Origin: Chloroflexota bacterium
GTDB lineage: Bacteria > Chloroflexota > Dehalococcoidia > JACQUD01
Reading direction: 5' to 3'
Length of the DNA: 33,452 nucleotides
NCBI GenBank assembly: GCA_016210485.1
Contig: JACQUD010000045.1
Coordinates: 1-33,452 of the forward strand
The notes beneath the pieces are model-generated. The model ran no database searches, had not been told where the DNA came from, and was given only the letters and a program-made list of their open reading frames with translations. A program made the translations under genes and the position numbers. Within the stretch, counting starts at the first letter, position 1; every line of letters starts with the position of its first letter. Below are positions 16,104 through 21,497 of this stretch, piece by piece.

Positions 16104-16617
16104 GCACCCCGTTCAGGGGCTGGGCATCCGTGAGAGAATAACCATGGCACCCGTCTGGGGGAAACCTTGCCCCCAAACCCTTGGGGACATGAGCATGGCT
16201 CTGAAGGGATTTCCGGACAATGATGGAGCCATCTTGAAACATCTCGAGGAGTGAAGGTGCTCAAAGAGCCACATCAGAACGAATAGCCAACAGCAAGCGC
16301 CGCCGCCCTGGGCTTTATAGGCAATAGAGATATGGCTCGCTATCGGCAATAAAAGGCAGAACCTTCGCCGCCGACTTCACGTTTCCGGCACCCGCCGTAC
16401 GACCACCTCTGGTCAGGCTGATAATGTCCGGGCAAAGCTAGCGACTGCGACAGGTAGCCATAGCCTGTTCTAGATGCCTCAGATGCGAATCTTCTGTTTG
16501 AAGGCCCTCTGACCCCTCAGCCGCTGCTCGTTTCGCGACGGCAAGAGCCTTCGGGATGAAACGAGCGAGGAGGAACTGGGTCGCTAGTGCTCGTGACTGC
16601 TAACCAACCCCTCTCAG
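16104..16617. other. Gene-poor region between the ABC exporter and the pentapeptide gene
   Basis: No gene with a supported start was found in these 514 bases. Two short minus-strand frames (16113-16349, and a start-less 41-codon frame around 16310-16440) and a 36-codon plus-strand frame from 16143 have no family I recognise. The only clear structure is the hairpin at 16526-16566. The stretch may be decayed coding DNA. Confidence 0.5.
16526..16566. repeat. 9-bp perfect inverted repeat with a nested stem
   Basis: GCTCGTTTC (16526-16534) pairs with GAAACGAGC (16558-16566). The 23-base interior contains a second small stem, GGC-AAGA-GCC. No T-run follows on either strand. It may be part of a structured RNA or a DNA-binding site; it lies 50 bases downstream of the pentapeptide gene's stop and could also be a weak terminator for it. 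Confidence 0.5.
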
Positions 16618-17427
16618 CTAGGGCTCAACTTTGATCCAGAGGGCATGGAGAAACCTCGCCTGCTGCTCGGCCCTGATTTTCACCCCCGTCACGACGCAGT
16701 CCCATAGCTCCACGTCCTCCATGTCCACGCCTTCTAGATTGGAGTAATTGAGCCACGTACTGCGAAAATGCGCCATAGCCAACTTCGCACCCTGCAAGTT
16801 GCAACTTGTCACCCAAGCTTTTCGAAGCTTGGTGCGGCGGAGGTCCGCATCTCTCAGGTCTGCCGATGGCAGAGCTGCCCGCTCAAGTCGAGCCATGTAC
16901 AGGTCTGCCCCCCGAAGATTGGCATGACTGAATGTTGCCCGCCGCAGGTCGGCATGGCGGAGTACAGATCCCTCGAAATTACCGTCAAAGACCTTTGCCT
17001 TGCGCAGGTCTGCACCGGTCAGGTTCGTCCCTGTAAAATCGACTGGGTAGAGGTATGCTCCCCGTAGATTGATGCCGCTAAGGTCCAGACCACGCAGGTC
17101 TCTGGGCGGCAATAGGTCGTCGTACTCAACAGGAATGAATGTCCCGTACGAATCCCATTCAAACTCGCGTTCGAAATCTCTGTAGTCAGCCCACAGGGGG
17201 TTCACAGCTGCAGTGTATCCGTTCGAAAACCAATGGGGAGTCTCGCGCGCTTCCGTGGGCCAGTAATAGGGGCTGCTTGGAGGTTGCTGCCGTATTTCGA
17301 AGATATGCTCTAACTCGGCCCGAAGCAGGTTGATACCCTCGAAGTTGCGCTCTCCCTTCTGATACCTCTCTACAAGTTCCTCGGGGTACAGGGTTTTGAA
17401 ACGGGTTGCAACCTCATTGGATTGCAT
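16618..17427 (-). CDS. Pentapeptide-repeat protein
   Basis: This 269-residue protein has a unique N-terminal half of about 110 residues (acidic and aromatic, no recognised domain) followed by tandem pentapeptide repeats of the A-(D/N)-L-x-x type from about residue 110 to 245, for example LDLSGINLRGAYLYP, ADLRKAKVF and ANLRGADLYMA. Such repeats fold as a right-handed quadrilateral beta-helix; some members mimic DNA and protect gyrase, most are uncharacterised. The ATG at 17427 follows GAGGATCGCC. It is the first protein gene downstream of tRNA-Asn and could be read from the tRNA transcript. Function unknown. Confidence 0.85.
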   Translation of the reverse strand: MQSNEVATRFKTLYPEELVERYQKGERNFEGINLLRAELEHIFEIRQQPPSSPYYWPTEARETPHWFSNGYTAAVNPLWADYRDFEREFEWDSYGTFIPVEYDDLLPPRDLRGLDLSGINLRGAYLYPVDFTGTNLTGADLRKAKVFDGNFEGSVLRHADLRRATFSHANLRGADLYMARLERAALPSADLRDADLRRTKLRKAWVTSCNLQGAKLAMAHFRSTWLNYSNLEGVDMEDVELWDCVVTGVKIRAEQQARFLHALWIKVEP

Positions 17428-17492
17428 GGCGATCCTCGTTCTCCTGGTGCTTTCTGGACTTCAGAGGTAGCAGTTCTGCCTTTCATACGGAA

Positions 17493-17567
17493 TGGCTCCC
17501 CGGGCAGGATTCGAACCTGCGACCATGCGGTTAACAGCCGCCCGCTCTACCGTTGAGCTACCGGGGA
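17493..17567 (-). tRNA. tRNA-Asn (GTT)
   Basis: Full cloverleaf on the minus strand: acceptor TCCCCGG/CCGGGGA, D-arm GCTC...GAGC, anticodon loop CTGTTAA (anticodon GTT), T-arm GCAGG-TTCGAAT-CCTGC, discriminator G. The 3' CCA is encoded in the DNA (17495-17493). It is the last tRNA of a cluster of four. Confidence 0.97.
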
Positions 17568-17575
17568 ACGCTATC

Positions 17576-17649
17576 TGGCTGCCCCGTCTGGATTCGAACC
17601 AGAGCTAAGGGATCCAAAGTCCCGCGTGCTACCGCTACACTACGGGGCA
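17576..17649 (-). tRNA. tRNA-Gln (TTG)
   Basis: Full cloverleaf on the minus strand: acceptor TGCCCCG/CGGGGCA, anticodon loop CTTTGGA (anticodon TTG), T-arm CTCTGG-type stem with loop TTCGAAT, discriminator G and an encoded CCA (17578-17576). It lies 8 bases upstream of tRNA-Asn and 4 bases downstream of the carboxymuconolactone-decarboxylase-like gene. Confidence 0.96.
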
Positions 17650-17653
17650 TCCT

Positions 17654-17950
17654 TCATTCGTAGGCTACTGTGCCTGTTATCAGGGCCGGCAGACCTCTTA
17701 CCAGGACAGATATGCGCAGCGTCTCGGCAATCTCGGCCTCGCTGGCCCCCTGGCTCCTGGCCCGCGCCGCCAGGCTCTTCACCCCATCCCGCTGCCCGAT
17801 GGCGGCATCTATAGCCATGGTGATGAGAGTCTTGGTCTTGGCATCCAGGGCCCCGGGGGAGTTGGCTTTATCCATGAGCGCGCTGACTATGTTGCAAAAC
17901 TCTGGGTCTTTGTCTTGGGCTGCCTTCATCCATGGCGGAATTTGTCTCAT
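17654..17950 (-). CDS. Carboxymuconolactone decarboxylase-like protein lacking the CxxC motif
   Basis: This 98-residue protein has the all-helical AhpD/CMD shape: DPEFCNIVSALMDKANSPGALDAKTKTLITMAIDAA, a helix pair, then QGASEAEIAETLRISVLVRGLPAL. Where peroxidase-type members have C-x2-C-x3-H, it reads AIGQRDGVKSLAARA, so the redox cysteines are absent. AhpD-type disulfide chemistry is therefore excluded. The ATG at 17950 follows AAGGAGATGG; the frame upstream of it runs into tRNA-Leu and is not real. It sits between tRNA-Leu and tRNA-Gln on the same strand and is probably transcribed with them. Exact role unknown. Confidence 0.8.
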   Translation of the reverse strand: MRQIPPWMKAAQDKDPEFCNIVSALMDKANSPGALDAKTKTLITMAIDAAIGQRDGVKSLAARARSQGASEAEIAETLRISVLVRGLPALITGTVAYE

Positions 17951-17996
17951 AGTTTGCCATCTCCTTATTTTGTTTTGCTCCGAGATCTGTCTTCTA

Positions 17997-18082
17997 TGCC
18001 GAAGGTCGGGCTCGAACCGACACGGGGGTTGCCCCCCAACAGTTTTTGAGACTGTCGCGTCTACCGATTCCGCCACTTCGGC
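17997..18082 (-). tRNA. tRNA-Leu (CAA)
   Basis: A class II tRNA with a long variable arm, minus strand: acceptor GCCGAAG/CTTCGGC, anticodon stem ACAGT/ACTGT with loop CTCAAAA (anticodon CAA), a G/C-rich variable stem (GGGGG/CCCCC) and T-arm GTCGG-TTCGAGC-CCGAC. The discriminator is A, as expected for Leu. CCA is not encoded. Confidence 0.96.
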
Positions 18083-18092
18083 TCATCCCCGG

Positions 18093-18165
18093 TGCCGAGG
18101 GCCAGAATCGAACTGACGACACCGTGATTTTCAGTCACGTGCTCTACCGACTGAGCTACCTCGGC
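18093..18165 (-). tRNA. tRNA-Phe (GAA)
   Basis: Full cloverleaf on the minus strand: acceptor GCCGAGG/CCTCGGC, D-arm GCTC...GAGC, anticodon loop CTGAAAA (anticodon GAA), T-loop TTCGATT and discriminator A. It is the first tRNA of the Phe-Leu-[CMD]-Gln-Asn unit, about 4 bases after the predicted transcription start. Confidence 0.96.
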
Positions 18166-18175
18166 AGCATCTTGA

Positions 18176-18204
18176 ATTGTATTCCAGGAGTCCTCAGACG
18201 TCAA
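18176..18204 (-). promoter_or_regulatory. Promoter of the tRNA-Phe-Leu-Gln-Asn cluster
   Basis: TTGACG (18204-18199), a 17-base spacer and TACAAT (18181-18176) lie on the minus strand. The expected start near 18169 is only a few bases before the 5' end of tRNA-Phe. Confidence 0.7.
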
Positions 18205-18274
18205 GGCGGCTCTGGAAGCTCTGCTCATCGCTTCACGGGCTCGCGCCGCAACGCATAAACAGAACTAATGGTTA

Positions 18275-18283
18275 TGATATACT
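18275..18283 (+). promoter_or_regulatory. Extended -10 promoter of the ene-reductase gene
   Basis: TGATATACT contains TATACT (18278-18283) with the upstream TG of an extended -10 element. No good -35 box is seen. It would give a leader of about 20 bases before the ATG at 18312. Confidence 0.35.
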
Positions 18284-18311
18284 TAGTTTAACACGAGATA
18301 AAAGGGATAGC

Positions 18312-19412
18312 ATGATAGACCTATTCACACCCTTCAGAATCAAGGGGCTGGAGCTGCGGAACCGTTTCATGCGCTCCGCTACTTATGACCGCATGGCAGA
18401 CGACCGGGGTAGGGTCACCGATGCCTCGGTAGCTCTATATCGCTGCCTGGCCGAGGGGGGGGTGGGGCTCATCGTCACCGGGCACACCTTCATCTCTCCC
18501 CAGGGCCAGGCTGGTGTCCGGCAATACGGAATCTACAGCGATGAGGTGATCCCAGGGTTGCGTCACCTCACCGAGGTGGTACACGCTGCAGGCGGAAAGA
18601 TAGCAGTGCAAATATCTCATGCCGGCATTAACAGCCGTTTCCTTGCCAGCCAGGGCATTACAGCCCTGGCCCCCTCTCTCAAGGAAGACAGCCAGATTCC
18701 TCACCGGGAGATGACCCAGGAGGAAGTGGAGGCTACCATCGCTGACTATGGGTCTGCGGCGGCCCGGGCCAGGGAGGCGGGGTTCGATGCCGTTCAGCTC
18801 CACGGCGCTCATGGTTTCCTGATGAGCCAGTTCCTTTCGGCTCTCTTCAATCGGCGCGCCGACCGCTGGGGAGGCAGCCCCGAGAACCGTCGCCGCTTCC
18901 ATATTCAGGTGGTGAAAGAGGTGCGGCACAGGATCGGCCAGGATTATCCCATTCTCATGAAGTTCGGCGTCATGGATGACCAGGGCGGTGGCACAACCCT
19001 GGAGGATGGTCTGGAGGCCGCCCGAGGGATGGTCGCCGCCGGGCTGGATGCTCTGGAGGTCAGCGGTGGTGTTGGAAGCCGTCCCACCAGGGCTGTCCCT
19101 GCCGGCATCTCGGAGGAGGAGCCTTACTTCCGGGAGCGCACCATTGCGGTGAAGAAGGCGGTGTCGGTGCCTGTGATGGAGGTGGGGGGAATCCGGAGCC
19201 TGGCCATGGCCCAGGCCATCGTCGACTCAGGCGAGGCGGACATGGTCTCACTGAGCCGTCCCCTGATCCGGGAACCCGGCCTCATCGCTCGATGGCAGTG
19301 GGAGAGTCAGGCCCCGGCCCGGTGCATCTCCTGCAGCCGCTGCTTTCGTGTAATGGAACGCGAGGGCTTCCTGGGCTGCTACCGGGAGCTCCACCCCGAT
19401 GCCACAGATTGA
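18312..19412 (+). CDS. NADH:flavin oxidoreductase (Old Yellow Enzyme family)
   Basis: This 366-residue FMN enzyme has the single TIM-barrel of Old Yellow Enzymes, which reduce activated C=C bonds. Family marks are FTPFRIKGLELRNRFMRSAT at the start, ISHAG, the LHGAHGFLMSQFLS...NRRADRWGGSPENRRRF stretch and MVSLSRPLIREP near the end. The tail has C-I-S-C-S-R-C and a later GC, recalling the [4Fe-4S] ligands of 2,4-dienoyl-CoA reductases, but the second barrel-to-Rossmann part of those large enzymes is absent and the spacing differs. The true start is the ATG at 18312 with AAGGGA upstream; 45 codons further up belong to the tRNA-promoter region. It is monocistronic; the substrate is unknown. Confidence 0.92.
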   Translation: MIDLFTPFRIKGLELRNRFMRSATYDRMADDRGRVTDASVALYRCLAEGGVGLIVTGHTFISPQGQAGVRQYGIYSDEVIPGLRHLTEVVHAAGGKIAVQISHAGINSRFLASQGITALAPSLKEDSQIPHREMTQEEVEATIADYGSAAARAREAGFDAVQLHGAHGFLMSQFLSALFNRRADRWGGSPENRRRFHIQVVKEVRHRIGQDYPILMKFGVMDDQGGGTTLEDGLEAARGMVAAGLDALEVSGGVGSRPTRAVPAGISEEEPYFRERTIAVKKAVSVPVMEVGGIRSLAMAQAIVDSGEADMVSLSRPLIREPGLIARWQWESQAPARCISCSRCFRVMEREGFLGCYRELHPDATD

Positions 19413-19464
19413 AGAATACCCTAGGTTGAAATCGTTCCAGCGCCGGACAAGGTGGCTTGGCCTT

Positions 19465-19737
19465 CTATAACCCTAAGAGGCTGTGCTTGGCTAGATGAAG
19501 ATAATGCTCGGAGATGAAATTCAGCGGCTTCCTGGCTATGGCGAAGTTTTCATGGAGAAGCCAAAAAACCTCCGATAGCTCCAACTTCCTGGCCCAGGGG
19601 CTATCGGCGGCCAGCTTGTAGAACCTCCTGGCTTCTTCCTCGTAATTCCTGGCACGCCTTTTCTCCTTCCCTAAGATCTCTAGCCCCGCCTTCCACTTTT
19701 GAAGAGGTGCCTCGGCTACCCTCTCCAGAGGGCCGGG
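19465..19737 (-). pseudogene. Start-less 90-codon coding relic, family not recognised
   Basis: A minus-strand frame of 90 codons runs from just after a TAG (19740-19738) to a TAG at 19467-19465 with no other stop. Its translation is highly charged and helical, for example AEAPLQKWKAGLEILGKEKR and NYEEEARRFYKLAADSPWAR, then LSEVFWLLHENFAIARKPLN, and it looks like real protein. No ATG or GTG opens it; the only in-frame TTG is well inside. It is either the 3' end of a gene whose 5' part is lost or a gene broken by the TAG. I do not recognise the family. Confidence 0.45.
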
Positions 19738-19806
19738 CTAATCAGCGAGGTAGGAGCCAACCCCACGCAAACTAGCTAGCAGCTATCAATGATTGGTAAA
19801 GATTTG

Positions 19807-19930
19807 TAGTGTTTTTCTGGGATAGACTATTGACATTTACAGAGTAGCATGGTAATATTCACAGGGTTTTGGGAAAAACTTCACATAATATCCAGCCCTG
19901 GGATAGCCCCAGGGGAAAAAAGGAGGCAGT
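19807..19930 (+). repeat. Duplicated promoter-leader block, copy A
   Basis: From GTAGTG at 19807 to the start codon this block closely matches 21375-21497. Shared elements are ACTATTGACAT, CAGAGTA, ATTCACA, GGTTTT, GGAAAAACTTCACATAAT and AAGGAGGCA before the start. A hairpin made of CCCTGGG and CCCAGGG (about 19899-19915) lies before the SD and is also seen in copy B. Confidence 0.8.
19830..19858 (+). promoter_or_regulatory. Promoter of the first cytochrome lipoprotein gene
   Basis: A perfect TTGACA (19830-19835), a 17-base spacer and TAATAT (19853-19858) give a start near 19865 and a leader of about 65 bases. An almost identical promoter precedes the second cytochrome gene. Confidence 0.75.
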
Positions 19931-21226
19931 ATGCGCAAGGCTGTAGTCTCAGGTATCTTCCTCGTCCTTATGGGGCTGGTGTTCATTCTGGTCTTTTCTG
20001 CCTGTAAAGGCGCTGAGGGTCCCCAAGGGCTCCAAGGGCCTCAGGGGCTACAAGGTATCCAGGGCGTGGCAGGCCCCTCGGGGCCAGCCGGCGAGAGGGT
20101 GGAACTGACGGCTCTGGAGGCCATCGCGGCGGATACCCCACCCGTGCTGGACGGCGTCCTGGAGCCCCTCTGGCTTCAGGCTACCCCTCTCCTTATAGAC
20201 GTAGACAACGGGGCCAACCTGGTCGATGGTCGGACCAGTGTGGAGATGCGTGCCCTTTACGATAATGAAAACGTTTACTTCATAGCGACATGGGCCGACC
20301 CCACGGAGTCCACCCGCCGCATGCCCTGGCAGAAGCAGGCCGACGGCTCTTGGAAGAAGCTCGCCAGCAGCACCACGCATCAGGAGAACCTTTACTATGA
20401 GGACAAGTTCGCCCTGATCTGGGACATCAAGATAGCTGACTTCGCAAGTGTGGGCTGCACCGCCACGTGCCACCCTGGTGAGGAGGCCGCCAGCGGCTAC
20501 GGTAGCAAGTATACTCTGAACGTCGATGGGCTGGGCGACATCTGGCATTGGAAGGGGGTACGCACAGGCTCCGTGGGACAGATAGACGATCAATACCTGG
20601 ATGGCAAACGCCCCGCGGAGGCGGCAGAGGCCGGCCGCCACAGCGATCCCAAGACAGGCGGCGGCTACTCAGATAACCAAAACGCTGCCAAGACAGCCCC
20701 GCAATATGCCCTGCCTAACAACGTCAAGGCCAACCCCGGCGGCCCTTACTGGATTAAGGACGCCGAGAAAGTCGCCGTGAACGAGGCCAGCTATCAGACG
20801 GGTGACGAGGTTCCCAGCATCATCGTGGCCCCCTTTACTGGCGACCGCGGCGACCTCCCGGCTATGTCGGTCTGGAGCGATGGCAAGTGGACCCTGGAAT
20901 GGTCGCGCAAGCTGACTACAGGCTCCCAGTATGACGTCCAGTTCAGCGACCTGGCCAAGGCCTATCCCTTTGGCCTGGCCGTCTTCGACAATGCCCAGGT
21001 CAACCACGCCTGGAGCCCGGGCGTCTACACCTTGAAGTTCACTCCTGCGGTGGCGCAGGGTCCGGCCTTCCCACCGACCATCCCCGCCAACCACGCCGGC
21101 CGCACTACCTGCGCCATATGCCACGCCACTGGCGTTGGCGGCGCTCCCCAGTTCGCGGCCGCTCCCGACCACACCAAGGTCATAGACGCCATAGACACCT
21201 GCCAGGCCTGCCACAAGGGCCCCTAA
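19931..21226 (+). CDS. Collagen-stalk lipoprotein with ethylbenzene-dehydrogenase-type haem domain and c-type haem sites
   Basis: A 431-residue exported protein. A hydrophobic signal ends in a lipobox with lipid Cys C25 (VFSAC), followed by a collagen-like G-x-y run (residues 30-55, for example GPQGLQGPQGLQGIQG). Residues 60-370 resemble the haem-binding EB_dh domain (PVLDGVLEPLWLQA, YFIATWADP, FALIWDI). Three c-haem motifs are seen: CTATCH (176-181, the CX3CH form), CAICH (394-398) and CQACH (424-428). It probably carries electrons at the cell surface; EB_dh domains elsewhere bind b haem in dehydrogenase subunits. AAGGAGG lies 4 bases before the ATG. It is followed by its own terminator and by the second cytochrome gene. 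Confidence 0.85.
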   Translation: MRKAVVSGIFLVLMGLVFILVFSACKGAEGPQGLQGPQGLQGIQGVAGPSGPAGERVELTALEAIAADTPPVLDGVLEPLWLQATPLLIDVDNGANLVDGRTSVEMRALYDNENVYFIATWADPTESTRRMPWQKQADGSWKKLASSTTHQENLYYEDKFALIWDIKIADFASVGCTATCHPGEEAASGYGSKYTLNVDGLGDIWHWKGVRTGSVGQIDDQYLDGKRPAEAAEAGRHSDPKTGGGYSDNQNAAKTAPQYALPNNVKANPGGPYWIKDAEKVAVNEASYQTGDEVPSIIVAPFTGDRGDLPAMSVWSDGKWTLEWSRKLTTGSQYDVQFSDLAKAYPFGLAVFDNAQVNHAWSPGVYTLKFTPAVAQGPAFPPTIPANHAGRTTCAICHATGVGGAPQFAAAPDHTKVIDAIDTCQACHKGP

Positions 21227-21247
21227 CCGTCTAAACCTGCGGCGGAG

Positions 21248-21278
21248 GAGAGGGGAGGGCTATTTGCTCTCCCCTCTC
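21248..21278 (+). terminator. Terminator of the first cytochrome gene
   Basis: GAGAGGGGAG (21248-21257) pairs with CTCCCCTCTC (21269-21278) around an 11-base loop, followed by TCTGTTGTC. It is 22 bases after the stop codon and separates the two cytochrome genes into independent transcripts. Confidence 0.65.
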
Positions 21279-21374
21279 TCTGTTGTCAGGACAGGAATAG
21301 CCTTGCCGGGCGTCTCTCTAAAGTAAAGCCTGCAGGCCCCGCGCTTCCATTGTAGCGGTTTAAGCGATAAGCTG

Positions 21375-21497
21375 TAGTGATTTCAGCGACAAACTATTGA
21401 CATCCTCAGAGTAACGTGATAACATTCACACGGTTTTAGGAAAAACTTCACATAATTTTTACCCCTGGGGTAGCTCCGGGGGAAAGAAGGAGGCAAT
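21375..21497 (+). repeat. Duplicated promoter-leader block, copy B
   Basis: This is the counterpart of 19807-19930, with the same order of elements and similar spacing. The leader hairpin differs in sequence but keeps the pairing (CCCCTGGGG...CTCCGGGG at about 21461-21482), which looks like compensatory change. The similarity continues into the signal peptide and collagen-like codons of the following gene. Confidence 0.8.
21397..21425 (+). promoter_or_regulatory. Promoter of the second cytochrome lipoprotein gene
   Basis: TTGACA (21397-21402), a 17-base spacer and TAACAT (21420-21425). The -35 box is identical to that of the first cytochrome promoter and the spacer keeps CAGAGTA-CGT, so the same regulation is likely. 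Confidence 0.72.

Noticed and set aside
16113-16349. 78-codon minus-strand frame as a gene
   Set aside because: No ribosome-binding site, no recognised family and poor composition; it may be a relic but cannot be supported.
17951-18076. 42-codon N-terminal extension of the CMD-like gene
   Set aside because: Most of it is the antisense-free tRNA-Leu sequence; the internal ATG has an SD.
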